Shown here: positions 32,475 to 41,243 of the stretch, one piece after another
Numbering within the stretch: position 1 is the first letter of the stretch
Layout: each line of letters starts with the position of its first letter
Assembly: GCF_008042075.1 (NCBI RefSeq)
Contig: NZ_RDBN01000005.1
Location: 1,013,810-1,070,627, forward strand
Direction: 5' to 3'
DNA from: Streptomyces sp. UW30
Lineage (GTDB): Bacteria > Actinomycetota > Actinomycetes > Streptomycetales > Streptomycetaceae
DNA: 56,818 bases
The notes under the pieces: model-generated
The model's input: the letters and a program-made list of their open reading frames with translations, nothing else
What the model was told of the DNA's origin: nothing
Database searches by the model: none
Position numbers and translations under genes: made by a program

Positions 32475-35400
32475 GTGCACCTCAAGGCCCTGACCCTCCG
32501 AGGGTTCAAGTCGTTCGCCTCGGCGACCACGCTCCGGTTCGAGCCGGGCATCACGTGTGTCGTCGGTCCGAACGGCTCGGGCAAGTCCAACGTCGTGGAC
32601 GCGCTCAGCTGGGTCATGGGCGAGCAGGGTGCCAAGTCGCTGCGCGGCGGCAAGATGGAGGACGTCATCTTCGCCGGCACCACCGGCCGCCCGCCGCTGG
32701 GCCGCGCCGAGGTGTCGCTGACCATCGACAACTCCGACGGGGCACTGCCCATCGAGTACTCCGAGGTCACCATCACGCGGATCATGTTCCGCAACGGCGG
32801 CAGCGAGTACCAGATCAACGGCGACACGTGTCGCCTCCTCGACATCCAGGAGCTGCTCTCCGACTCCGGCATCGGCCGCGAGATGCACGTCATCGTCGGC
32901 CAGGGCCAGCTCGACTCCGTCCTGCACGCGGACCCCATGGGCCGGCGCGCCTTCATCGAGGAGGCCGCGGGCGTCCTCAAGCACCGCAAGCGCAAGGAGA
33001 AGGCGCTGCGCAAGCTGGACGCGATGCAGGCCAACCTCGCGCGCGTGCAGGACCTGACGGACGAACTGCGCAGACAGCTCAAGCCGCTCGGCCGCCAGGC
33101 GGCGGTCGCCCGCAGGGCCGCCGTCATCCAGGCGGATCTGCGCGACGCCCGGCTCCGCCTCCTCGCCGACGACCTCGTACGGCTGCGCGAGGCGCTGCAG
33201 GCCGAGGTCGCCGACGAGGCCGCGCTGAAGGAGCGCAAGGAGGCCGCCGAGCAGGATCTGAAGAAGGCGCTCCAGCGCGAGGCCCTCCTGGAGGAAGAGG
33301 TGCGCAGACTCACGCCGCGCCTCCAGCGGGCCCAGCAGACCTGGTACGAGCTGTCCCAGCTGGCCGAGCGGGTGCGCGGCACGATCTCGCTGGCCGACGC
33401 GCGGGTGAAGAGCGCGACGTCCGCGCCGCCGGAGGAGCGTCGGGGTCGCGACCCCGAGGACATGGAGCGTGAGGCCGCCCGCATCCGCGAGCAGGAGGCC
33501 GAGCTGGAGGCTGCGCTCGAAGCGGCCGAGCGGGCTCTGGAGGACACGGTCGCCCACCGCGCCGAACTGGAGCGGGAGCTCGCCCTCGAAGAGCGCCGGC
33601 TGAAGGATGTCGCCCGCGCCATCGCCGACCGGCGCGAAGGTCTGGCCCGGCTGAACGGCCAGGTCAACGCGGCCCGTTCGCGTGCCGCCGCCGCCCAGTC
33701 GGAGATAGAGCGCCTGGCAGCCGCACGGGACGAGGCCCAGGAGCGGGCCTTTTGCGCACAGGAGGAGTACGAGGCACTCAAGGCCGAGGTCGACGGCCTG
33801 GACGCCGGGGATGTGGAGCTCGCCGAGCAGCACGACGCGGCGAAGGCGCAGCTCACGCAGGCGGAGGCCGCCCTGACGGCGGCCCGCGAGGCGGCCACCG
33901 CGGCGGAGCGCAGCCGCGCCGCGACGCAGGCCCGCCGCGAGGCCCTGGCCCTCGGCCTGCGCCGCAAGGACGGCACGGGCGCGCTGCTCGGCGCGAAGGA
34001 CCGCCTCACCGGTCTGCTGGGTCCGGCCGCGGAACTGCTGACCGTGTCGCCGGGCCACGAGGTGGCGCTGGCGGCTGCCTTCGGCGCCGCGGCGGACGCG
34101 ATCGCGGTGACGTCACCGGCCGCGGCGGCGGAGGCGATCCGGCTGCTGCGCAAGCAGGACGGGGGACGGGCGGCGCTGCTGCTGAGCGGTACCCCCGACG
34201 GAGCGGGCCAGGAACCGAGGCCGGACGGGCCGCCGCACGCCGCCGACCTGGTCCGGGGTCCCCACGAGCTCATGCCCGCCGTACGCCGCCTCCTGCGGGG
34301 CATCGTCGTCGTCGCCACCCTCGAGGACGCCGAGGACCTCGTCTACGCCCACCCCGACCTGACCGCCGTGACCGCCGAAGGCGACCTGCTCGGGGCGCAC
34401 TTCGCGCACGGCGGGTCCGCCGGGGCGCCGAGCCTGCTCGAAGTGCAGGCCTCCGTGGACGAGGCCGCGGCCGAGCTGGAAGAGCTGGCCGTGCGGTGCG
34501 AGGAGCTGAGCGAGGCTCAGCACGCGGCGGGCGAGCGGCGCAAGGAGTGTGCCGCGTTCGTCGAGGAGCTGGGGGAGCGCCGCAGGGCGGCCGACCGGGA
34601 GAAGTCCTCCGTGGCGCAGCAGCTCGGCCGGCTCGCCGGGCAGGCGCGCGGTGCCGCGGGCGAGGCCGAGCGGTCCGTCGCCGCCGCCGCGCGGTCGCAG
34701 GAGGCGCTCGACAAGGCGCTGACGGAGGTCGAGGAGCTGGCCGAGCGGCTGGCCGTCGCCGAGGAGATGCCGGTCGAGGAGGAACCCGACACCTCCGTAC
34801 GGGACCGTCTCGCCGCCGACGGTGCCAACGCGCGCCAGACCGAGATGGAGGCCCGCCTCCAGGTCCGTACGCACGAGGAGCGGGTCAAGGGGCTGGCCGG
34901 ACGGGCCGACTCGCTCGACCGGGCCGCCCGCGCCGAACGAGAGGCACGCGCGCGTGCCGAGCAGCGGCGGGCGCGGCTGCGCCACGAGGCGGCCGTCGCG
35001 GAAGCCGTCGCCTCCGGTGCCCGGCAACTCCTCCTGCACGTCGAGGTCTCCCTCGCCCGCGCCGACGAGGAGCGCACCGCCGCCGAGGCCGCCAAGGCGC
35101 GCCGCGAGCAGGAACTCACGGCCGCCCGGAGCGAGGGCCGCGACCTCAAGGCCGAGCTCGACAAGCTGACCGACTTCGTCCACCGCGGCGAAGTCCTCGG
35201 CGCCGAGAAGCGGATGCGGATCGAGCAGTTGGAGACCAAGGCCCTGGAGGAGCTGGGCGTGGAGCCCGCCGGGCTCGTCTCCGAGTACGGCCCCCACCAG
35301 CTCGTGCCGCCCTCCCTGGCCGCCGAGGGCGAGCAGCTCCCGGAGGACCCCGAGCATCCCCGCAACCAGCCCAAGTCCTTCGTCCGGGCCGAGCAGGAGA

Positions 35401-36029
35401 AGCGGCTCAAGGCCGCCGAGCGCGCCTACCAGCAGCTCGGCAAGGTCAACCCGCTCGCGCTGGAGGAGTTCGCGGCGCTGGAGGAACGGCACAAGTTCCT
35501 CAGCGAGCAGCTGGAGGACCTGAAGAAGACCCGCGCCGACCTGCTCCAGGTCGTCAAGGAGGTCGACGAGCGCGTCGAGCAGGTCTTCACGGAGGCGTAC
35601 TGGGACACGGCCCGGGAGTTCGAGGGCGTCTTCAGCCGGCTGTTCCCCGGTGGCGAGGGACGGCTGATCCTGACCGATCCCGACAACATGCTCACCACTG
35701 GCGTGGACGTCGAGGCACGGCCCCCGGGCAAGAAGGTCAAGCGGCTGTCCCTGCTCTCGGGTGGTGAGCGCTCACTCACCGCGGTCGCCATGCTGGTGTC
35801 GATCTTCAAGGCCCGGCCGAGCCCGTTCTACGTCATGGACGAGGTCGAGGCCGCCCTCGACGACACCAACCTCCAGCGGCTGATCCGCATCATGCAGGAG
35901 CTGCAGGAGGCCTCGCAGCTGATCGTGATCACGCACCAGAAGCGCACGATGGAGGTCGCCGACGCGCTGTACGGCGTCTCCATGCAGGGCGACGGTGTGT
36001 CCAAGGTCATCAGCCAGAAGCTTCGCTGA
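32475..36029 (+). CDS. smc: Chromosome segregation ATPase SMC
   Basis: A 1184-residue structural maintenance of chromosomes protein. The N-terminal head has GFKSF and Walker A GPNGSGKSN (31-39). Long coiled coils run about 170-505 and 670-1000, with a hinge between (about 520-650, AAAFGAAADAIAV). The C-terminal head has the ABC signature LSGGERSLTAVAM and Walker B FYVMDEVEAALDD. With ScpAB it condenses and aligns chromosome arms from parS/ParB. GTG 32475 is used; the nearest Shine-Dalgarno (GGGAGG) is about 13 nt away, unusually far. One ACGCGCGCGT site lies in the second coiled coil. Confidence 0.95.
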   Translation: MHLKALTLRGFKSFASATTLRFEPGITCVVGPNGSGKSNVVDALSWVMGEQGAKSLRGGKMEDVIFAGTTGRPPLGRAEVSLTIDNSDGALPIEYSEVTITRIMFRNGGSEYQINGDTCRLLDIQELLSDSGIGREMHVIVGQGQLDSVLHADPMGRRAFIEEAAGVLKHRKRKEKALRKLDAMQANLARVQDLTDELRRQLKPLGRQAAVARRAAVIQADLRDARLRLLADDLVRLREALQAEVADEAALKERKEAAEQDLKKALQREALLEEEVRRLTPRLQRAQQTWYELSQLAERVRGTISLADARVKSATSAPPEERRGRDPEDMEREAARIREQEAELEAALEAAERALEDTVAHRAELERELALEERRLKDVARAIADRREGLARLNGQVNAARSRAAAAQSEIERLAAARDEAQERAFCAQEEYEALKAEVDGLDAGDVELAEQHDAAKAQLTQAEAALTAAREAATAAERSRAATQARREALALGLRRKDGTGALLGAKDRLTGLLGPAAELLTVSPGHEVALAAAFGAAADAIAVTSPAAAAEAIRLLRKQDGGRAALLLSGTPDGAGQEPRPDGPPHAADLVRGPHELMPAVRRLLRGIVVVATLEDAEDLVYAHPDLTAVTAEGDLLGAHFAHGGSAGAPSLLEVQASVDEAAAELEELAVRCEELSEAQHAAGERRKECAAFVEELGERRRAADREKSSVAQQLGRLAGQARGAAGEAERSVAAAARSQEALDKALTEVEELAERLAVAEEMPVEEEPDTSVRDRLAADGANARQTEMEARLQVRTHEERVKGLAGRADSLDRAARAEREARARAEQRRARLRHEAAVAEAVASGARQLLLHVEVSLARADEERTAAEAAKARREQELTAARSEGRDLKAELDKLTDFVHRGEVLGAEKRMRIEQLETKALEELGVEPAGLVSEYGPHQLVPPSLAAEGEQLPEDPEHPRNQPKSFVRAEQEKRLKAAERAYQQLGKVNPLALEEFAALEERHKFLSEQLEDLKKTRADLLQVVKEVDERVEQVFTEAYWDTAREFEGVFSRLFPGGEGRLILTDPDNMLTTGVDVEARPPGKKVKRLSLLSGGERSLTAVAMLVSIFKARPSPFYVMDEVEAALDDTNLQRLIRIMQELQEASQLIVITHQKRTMEVADALYGVSMQGDGVSKVISQKLR

Positions 36030-36035
36030 CGCCGG

Positions 36036-36068
36036 GGCCGACGATCTCGGCGGATCAGCCGGTCGGCC
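36036..36068 (+). terminator. Possible smc terminator
   Basis: GGCCGA (36036) pairs with TCGGCC (36063-36068) around a 21-nt loop, 7 bp after the smc stop, followed by TTCACTTCTTCA. The loop is long, so this is weak. Confidence 0.35.
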
Positions 36069-36212
36069 TTCACTTCTTCACCTTCACTTCAAGAAGTGAA
36101 CACACGTCACCTGACTGCGTCTTCAAATTCACAGCAGCCCCCCTATTGACTTCGATACTTGAAGGAATAAGGTCTGCAACGTTGCTTTTAACTTCAGGTA
36201 TCACTGCCTGAA
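36069..36212 (+). promoter_or_regulatory. Repeat-rich glcP control region
   Basis: TTCACTTC (36069) is repeated at 36083, where it forms the palindrome TTCACTTC-AA-GAAGTGAA (36083-36100). A promoter TTGACT (36146-36151), 16-bp spacer, TAAGGT (36168-36173) follows. It overlaps CTTC-GATACTT-GAAG (36150-36164). TTCAGG-TATCACTG-CCTGAA lies at 36193-36212. The whole stretch is markedly A/T-rich. Confidence 0.55.
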
Positions 36213-36259
36213 ACGGCTGACCCCCACCCGGCAGCGTTGCCGGTGCCTCAGGAGTACAC

Positions 36260-37675
36260 GTGACCAGCACAGCGCAGGCGTCCACATCAGGAGCCAGGAC
36301 GGCTCACCCCGAACATCTCGGGCACGTCATCTTCATCACCGCCGCGGCTGCCATGGGCGGCTTCCTGTTCGGCTACGACAGCTCCGTCATCAACGGGGCC
36401 AACGGCGGCATCCAGGCCCGGTTCGACCTCAGCTCCGGCGTCACCGGCACCGTCGCCGCCAGCGCCCTGCTCGGCAGCGCCCTCGGCGCCGCCATCGCCG
36501 GCCGCATAGCCGACCGCATCGGCCGGATCCGCGTCATGCAGATCGCGGCGGTGCTGTTCGCTGTGAGTGCCGTCGGTTCCGGACTGCCGTTCGCCGCGTG
36601 GGACCTCGCCGCCTGGCGTGTCCTCGGCGGCATCGCCATCGGTATGGCCTCGGTCATCGGCCCGGCCTACATCGCCGAGGTCGCCCCGCCCGCGTACCGT
36701 GGCCGGCTCGCCTCGTTCCAGCAGGCCGCCATCGTCATCGGTATCGCCATCTCCCAGCTGGTCAACTGGGCCCTGCTGAACATGGCCGGTGGCGAGGAGC
36801 GCGGCACGATCGCGGGCCTGGAGGCCTGGCAGTGGATGCTCGGCGTGATGCTCGTACCCGCCGTGATCTACGGCCTGCTGTCCTTCGCGATCCCCGAGTC
36901 CCCGCGCTACCTGATCAGCGTCGGCCGCTTCGCCGACGCGAAGAAGGTGCTCGCCGACGTCGAGGGCGGCGCTGATCTGGACGGCCGGGTCGCCGAGATC
37001 GAGCAGGCGATGAAGAGCGACCACAAGTCCACGTTCAAGGACCTGATGGGCGGCCGGTTCGGCCTGCTGCCGATCGTGTGGATCGGTATCGGCCTCTCCG
37101 TCTTCCAGCAGCTGGTCGGCATCAACGTCATCTTCTACTACTCGAACCTGCTGTGGCAGTCCGTGGGCGTCGACCCGTCGAGCTCGTTCTTCTACTCGTT
37201 CGAGACCTCGATCATCAACATCATCGGCACCGTGATCGCGATGATCTTCGTCGACCGCATCGGCCGCAAGCCGCTGGCCCTCATCGGCTCCATCGGTATG
37301 GGCATCTCGCTCGCGGCCGCCGCCTGGGCCTTCTCCTTCCAGAACGGCAGCGACCCGCTGCCGACCGCGCAGGGCTACGTGGCACTGATCGCCGCCAACG
37401 CCTTCGTCCTCTTCTTCGCCCTGTCCTGGGGCGTGGTCGTCTGGGTCATGCTCGGCGAGGTCTTCCCGAACAAGATCCGCGCCGCCGCCCTGGGCGTGGC
37501 CGCGTCGGCCCAGTGGATCGCCAACTGGGTCATCACGATCACCTTCCCGGACCTGTCGGAGTGGAACCTGTCGCTCACCTACGTCATGTACGCGGTGTTC
37601 GCCTTCCTCTCCATCCCGTTCATCCTCAAGTTCGTGCCCGAGACCAAGGGCAAGAAGCTGGAGGAGATGGGCTGA
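36260..37675 (+). CDS. glcP: Major facilitator sugar permease GlcP
   Basis: A 471-residue sugar-porter family MFS transporter with 12 membrane helices. Signatures are GGFLFGYDSSVINGA (TM1), GRIADRIGR (loop 2-3), PESPRYL (end of N-half), QQLVGINVIFYYSN (TM7, sugar binding), DRIGRKPL (loop 8-9) and the C-terminal PETKGKKLEEMG. Length and position match S. coelicolor GlcP, the main glucose/H+ symporter whose expression is glucose-induced. GTG 36260 follows CAGGAG. The dense repeats upstream suggest specific sugar control. Confidence 0.92.
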   Translation: MTSTAQASTSGARTAHPEHLGHVIFITAAAAMGGFLFGYDSSVINGANGGIQARFDLSSGVTGTVAASALLGSALGAAIAGRIADRIGRIRVMQIAAVLFAVSAVGSGLPFAAWDLAAWRVLGGIAIGMASVIGPAYIAEVAPPAYRGRLASFQQAAIVIGIAISQLVNWALLNMAGGEERGTIAGLEAWQWMLGVMLVPAVIYGLLSFAIPESPRYLISVGRFADAKKVLADVEGGADLDGRVAEIEQAMKSDHKSTFKDLMGGRFGLLPIVWIGIGLSVFQQLVGINVIFYYSNLLWQSVGVDPSSSFFYSFETSIINIIGTVIAMIFVDRIGRKPLALIGSIGMGISLAAAAWAFSFQNGSDPLPTAQGYVALIAANAFVLFFALSWGVVVWVMLGEVFPNKIRAAALGVAASAQWIANWVITITFPDLSEWNLSLTYVMYAVFAFLSIPFILKFVPETKGKKLEEMG

Positions 37676-37732
37676 CCGCCCCCGGACTCGGGGGGAAGGG
37701 CCAAGTCCCCGCTGCCCCTCTCCCCGTAACCC

Positions 37733-37775
37733 GCCGCCGCCCCGGCTCGGCCACTGCCCGAGCCGGGGCGGCGGC
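37733..37775. terminator. Terminator between glcP and the convergent hypothetical gene
   Basis: CCGCCGCCCCGGCTCGG (37734-37750) pairs perfectly with CCGAGCCGGGGCGGCGG (37758-37774), plus one closing G-C pair. The loop is 7 nt. Confidence 0.9.
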
Positions 37776-37784
37776 CTTGGTACG

Positions 37785-38162
37785 TCACCAGATCAGGACG
37801 CCGGCTCCGAGCTCCTGGGCGCGCAGGGCGGCCGCCTCGATGTTCTCCAGCCGCGTCTCGATCTGAAGCCTGTGCTCCGTGATCTCCCGCGGGCGCCGCG
37901 TGGTGGTGGCTATCAGCTCCAGGTTCGCCCGCAGCAGCGCGACCTCGTCCCGGAAGGCGCGCACCTCGTGCGCCTCGACGTACAGATCGTTCTCGGCGAG
38001 CACGGGCAGGAACCGGGCGCCCAACGAGCGCACCGTTGCGGAGCCCCACACCGTCTCGCGCCAGACCTCGAATCCGGCCGAGTCGTCGCACCCCTCCGGC
38101 ACGTCGAGGACCCGCCACTTTCCGTCCGCCTCACGCACGAACACATCCACGCACAGACTCAT
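37785..38162 (-). CDS. Hypothetical protein
   Basis: A 125-residue protein starting MSLCVDVFVREADGKWRVLD. The N-terminal half looks alpha/beta; residues 60-120 are one or two long helices (EVALLRANLELIATTT...RLENIEAAALRAQELG) that may form a coiled coil. No signal peptide or membrane segment. I do not recognise a family. It ends 10 bp from the strong glcP terminator and starts 38 bp downstream of the LLM oxidoreductase stop, so it may be the second gene of that transcript. Confidence 0.65.
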   Translation of the reverse strand: MSLCVDVFVREADGKWRVLDVPEGCDDSAGFEVWRETVWGSATVRSLGARFLPVLAENDLYVEAHEVRAFRDEVALLRANLELIATTTRRPREITEHRLQIETRLENIEAAALRAQELGAGVLIW

Positions 38163-38200
38163 GCGCCCAGTGCACCACTCCGGTACCCGACCGGGCCAGG

Positions 38201-39172
38201 TCAGCCCTCCATCGCCGGTAGCACTCGCTCGCAGAACAGCCGCAGGCTCCGCCACCCCTCCTCCACCGGCATCCCGCCCGACAAGGGGTGCAGCACGTAG
38301 TTGTCGAACCCCAGCGCCACACACTCCTCGGGCGTCACGATCCGGTACACGCCCTCGGCACGCAGTTCCTCCACCGTCGTGGCCGCCGACTTCACCGCCG
38401 AACGGATGTCGCCGGACTGCCAGGAGGCGTAGGTGCGGGCCTCGTGCAGGAAGTGCCGGCCGTGCTCGGCCCAGGTCCGGTCGGGGTCCTCGGCGATGTG
38501 CAGCAGGGGGGTCTCGGCGGCCGGCATCATGGTCCAGCCCTCGGTGCCGTACTCGACCAGCCGCTCCTTGTAGTACGCCTCCAGCTCCGGCAGATGCGCG
38601 CTGGGGAAGAACGGCAGGCCGAGCCGGGCGGCCCGGCGGGCGGCGGCCTTCGAGGAGCCGCCGACCAGGAGCAGGGGGTGCGGGTCGGTGAACGGGCGCG
38701 GGGTGACCCGTACCGTACGGCCCCGGTACTCGAAGGGCTCACCCGTCCACGCCTTCAGCAGCGTCTCCAGCAGCTCGTCCTGGAGCCTGCCGCGCCGCTT
38801 CCACTCGACGTCGAACAGGGCGTACTCCTCGGGCCGGTACCCGATCCCGGCGACCGTCACGAGACGCCCGCCGCTCAGCAGGTCCAGAACGGCGATCTCC
38901 TCGGCGAGCCGCAGCGGGTCGTGCAGCGGCCCGATGATCGCCGAGACGGTGACCGCGAGGCGCCGCGTAGCGCCGAAGACGGCCGCCGCGAAGGCGAACG
39001 GCGACGGCAGCCAGTTGTTGTCGGCGCCGTGGTGCTCCTCCGTCTGAACTGTGGTGATGCCGTGCTCGTCGGCGTACGCGGCCATCTCCAGGGCCGCCCG
39101 GTAGCGGGCGGCGAGCGAGGCGGGGGTCGCGTCGGGCTCGACGAGGTTGAAACGTACGACCGTGACGGGCAT
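38201..39172 (-). CDS. LLM-class flavin-dependent oxidoreductase
   Basis: A 323-residue luciferase-like TIM-barrel protein. AAYADEHGITTVQTEEHHG near the N-terminus, then SAIIGPLHDPLRLAEEIAVLD followed by the LSGGRLVTVAGIGYRPEEY segment, are typical of F420- or FMN-dependent LLM enzymes. LLLVGGSSKAAARRAARLG is the phosphate-binding region. Whether it uses F420 (fbiD is in this window) or FMN cannot be told, and the substrate is unknown. It is divergent from ftsY. ATG 39172 follows AAGGGGGA. Confidence 0.87.
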   Translation of the reverse strand: MPVTVVRFNLVEPDATPASLAARYRAALEMAAYADEHGITTVQTEEHHGADNNWLPSPFAFAAAVFGATRRLAVTVSAIIGPLHDPLRLAEEIAVLDLLSGGRLVTVAGIGYRPEEYALFDVEWKRRGRLQDELLETLLKAWTGEPFEYRGRTVRVTPRPFTDPHPLLLVGGSSKAAARRAARLGLPFFPSAHLPELEAYYKERLVEYGTEGWTMMPAAETPLLHIAEDPDRTWAEHGRHFLHEARTYASWQSGDIRSAVKSAATTVEELRAEGVYRIVTPEECVALGFDNYVLHPLSGGMPVEEGWRSLRLFCERVLPAMEG

Positions 39173-39277
39173 GGGGGTCCCCCTTCACCGGGCGGGTGTG
39201 AAGGCGGACGTTAGCTGACGGTGTGTCAGACATCCAGAGGGGTGTCGCCGCACTCCATGGCCGATACTGGACGGGTT

Positions 39278-40489
39278 ATGGAAATCGTCATCCTTGCTGT
39301 AGTCATCGCCGTGGTCGTGCTCGGCGCGCTCGGCGGGCTCATCGTCGGCAGTCGCCGTAAGAAGCAGCTGCCCCCGCCGCCGCCCGCCGCCCCCGACATC
39401 ACCGCCCCTCCGGCCGAGCCGCACGTCGGCGACGAGGCCGAGACACCGCGCGACGAACCGCGCCGGACCATAGAGGAGGTGGATCTTCCCGACGGCTCGA
39501 CCGGGGTCGCCGTCGAGGAACCGCCCGTCGTCGAAGAGCTCCCGCCGACCGAGATCGAGGTTCCGGAGCCCACTGCCGGCCGCCTGATCCGTCTGCGTGC
39601 CCGGCTCTCCCGCTCGCAGACCGCCCTCGGCAAGGGGCTGCTCACGCTGCTGTCGCGCGAGCACCTCGACGAGGACACCTGGGAGGAGATCGAGGACACC
39701 CTGCTCACCGCCGACGTCGGCGTCGCGCCCACCCAGGAACTCGTCGACGGCCTGCGCGAGCGCGTCAAGGTCCTCGGCACCCGCACCCCCGAGGAGCTGC
39801 GCGGCCTGCTGCGCGAGGAGCTCCTCAAGCTGGTCGGCACCGACATGGACCGCGTGGTCAAGACCGAGCCCGAGGCCAGCAAGCCCGGCATCGTGATGGT
39901 CGTCGGCGTCAACGGCACCGGCAAGACCACCACCACCGGCAAGCTCGCCCGGGTCCTCGTGGCCGACGGCCGCAGCGTGGTCCTGGGCGCCGCCGACACC
40001 TTCCGTGCCGCCGCCGCCGACCAGCTCCAGACCTGGGGTGAGCGCGTCGGCGCCTACACCGTGCGCGGGCCGGAGGGCGGCGACCCCGCCTCCGTCGCGT
40101 TCGACGCGGTGAAGGAGGGCAAGGAGATGGGCTCCGACGTCGTCCTCATCGACACCGCCGGGCGCCTGCACACCAAGACCGGCCTCATGGACGAGCTCGG
40201 CAAGGTCAAGCGGGTCGTCGAGAAGCACGCGCCGCTGGACGAGGTGCTGCTGGTGCTGGACGCCACCACGGGGCAGAACGGCCTGGTGCAGGCCCGCGTC
40301 TTCGCCGAGGTCGTCGACATCACCGGCATCGTGCTCACCAAGCTGGACGGCACGGCCAAGGGCGGCATCGTCGTCGCGGTGCAGCGCGAGCTGGGCGTCC
40401 CGGTGAAGCTGATCGGGCTGGGGGAGGGCGCCGACGATCTGGCGCCGTTCGAGCCGGAGGCGTTCGTTGACGCCCTTATCGGAGAGTGA
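39278..40489 (+). CDS. ftsY: Signal recognition particle receptor FtsY
   Basis: A 403-residue SRP receptor. A single N-terminal membrane anchor (residues 2-22, EIVILAVVIAVVVLGALGGL) is followed by a Pro/Glu-rich acidic linker to about residue 100. The NG GTPase domain has G1 GVNGTGKTTTTGKLA, the DTFRAAAADQL block, DTAGRLHTK (G3) and TKLDGTAKGG (G4). It docks Ffh-ribosome complexes at the membrane. ATG 39278 places the anchor at the extreme N-terminus; ATG 39257 would add seven residues. A large terminator hairpin follows 31 bp after the stop. Confidence 0.95.
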   Translation: MEIVILAVVIAVVVLGALGGLIVGSRRKKQLPPPPPAAPDITAPPAEPHVGDEAETPRDEPRRTIEEVDLPDGSTGVAVEEPPVVEELPPTEIEVPEPTAGRLIRLRARLSRSQTALGKGLLTLLSREHLDEDTWEEIEDTLLTADVGVAPTQELVDGLRERVKVLGTRTPEELRGLLREELLKLVGTDMDRVVKTEPEASKPGIVMVVGVNGTGKTTTTGKLARVLVADGRSVVLGAADTFRAAAADQLQTWGERVGAYTVRGPEGGDPASVAFDAVKEGKEMGSDVVLIDTAGRLHTKTGLMDELGKVKRVVEKHAPLDEVLLVLDATTGQNGLVQARVFAEVVDITGIVLTKLDGTAKGGIVVAVQRELGVPVKLIGLGEGADDLAPFEPEAFVDALIGE

Positions 40490-40520
40490 CCCCACCTGCC
40501 GAATTTGGTATGTGCTCGAA

Positions 40521-40563
40521 GAAGCGCCCGCCTCCCAAGGTGCAGTTGGGAGTCGGGCGCTTC
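40521..40563. terminator. Terminator between ftsY and the prim-pol-like gene
   Basis: GAAGCGCCCG and CTCCCAA on the left pair with TTGGGAG and CGGGCGCTTC on the right, with one mismatch. The stem is about 18 bp with a GGTGCAG loop. Confidence 0.9.
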
Positions 40564-40586
40564 GCTGTGTACGTCTAGGTGTATGT

Positions 40587-41243
40587 CTATGCGCGCGACC
40601 TGTGGGCCACATAGGCCAGCGTCCCCAGCAGCAGCCGGGCCGCCGGTGGCTTCGTCGCCGTGTCCAGCGCCGGCGGGCGCAGCCAGCGTGCCGGACCCTG
40701 GCCGCCCCGGTCGGACGGCGGGGCCGTGAGGTGCGTGCCGGGGCCGAGGCCGCGCAGGTCGAGGTGGGTCGGGTCGTCCCAGCCCATGCGGTAGAGGATC
40801 TCGGGGAGCTCGGCGGCGGCGCCGGGGGCGACGAAGAAGTGGGCGCGGCCGTCGGGGGTGGCGGTGACCGGGCCGAGGGGCAGGCCCATGCGTTCGAGCC
40901 GGGTCAGCGCGCGGCGTCCGGCGGGCTCGGCCACCTCGATCACGTCGAACGCCCGCCCGACCGGCAGCATCACCGCGGCGCCCGGGAACTCCGACCAGGT
41001 CTTGGTGACCTCGTCGAGCGTGGCCCCCGCCGGGATCTGGGGCGCGAAGTCCAGGGGGTGCGCGCCGGGCGCGTCACAGTCCGAGCGGCCGCACGAACAG
41101 GCGCCCGCGGCGGCGCGTGCGCCGGGCACCGCGTCCCAGCCCCACAGTCCGGTGAACTCGGCGACGGCGGTGCACTCCGAGGAGCGGCCGCGTCGCCGCG
41201 AGCCGGATCGCATCTCCCGGATGCCGCCGATCGTGAAGCCCAT
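40587..41243 (-). CDS. Stand-alone prim-pol-like (bifunctional primase/polymerase) domain protein
   Basis: A 218-residue protein resembling the N-terminal prim-pol/AEP domain of actinobacterial plasmid and phage replication proteins. It has a cysteine-rich CSCGRSDCDAPGAHPL motif near residue 50, then the ATLDEVTKTWSEFPGAAVML block, and TPDGRAHFFVAPG around 130. No helicase domain follows, and clear catalytic DxD residues are not obvious, so activity is doubtful. It is a conserved chromosomal gene next to nsdA. ATG 41243 follows GGAGGGGG. Confidence 0.75.
   Translation of the reverse strand: MGFTIGGIREMRSGSRRRGRSSECTAVAEFTGLWGWDAVPGARAAAGACSCGRSDCDAPGAHPLDFAPQIPAGATLDEVTKTWSEFPGAAVMLPVGRAFDVIEVAEPAGRRALTRLERMGLPLGPVTATPDGRAHFFVAPGAAAELPEILYRMGWDDPTHLDLRGLGPGTHLTAPPSDRGGQGPARWLRPPALDTATKPPAARLLLGTLAYVAHRSRA

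Noticed and set aside
31268-32475. parS site near smc
   Set aside because: No GTTTCACGTGAAAC-like sequence was found in the region.
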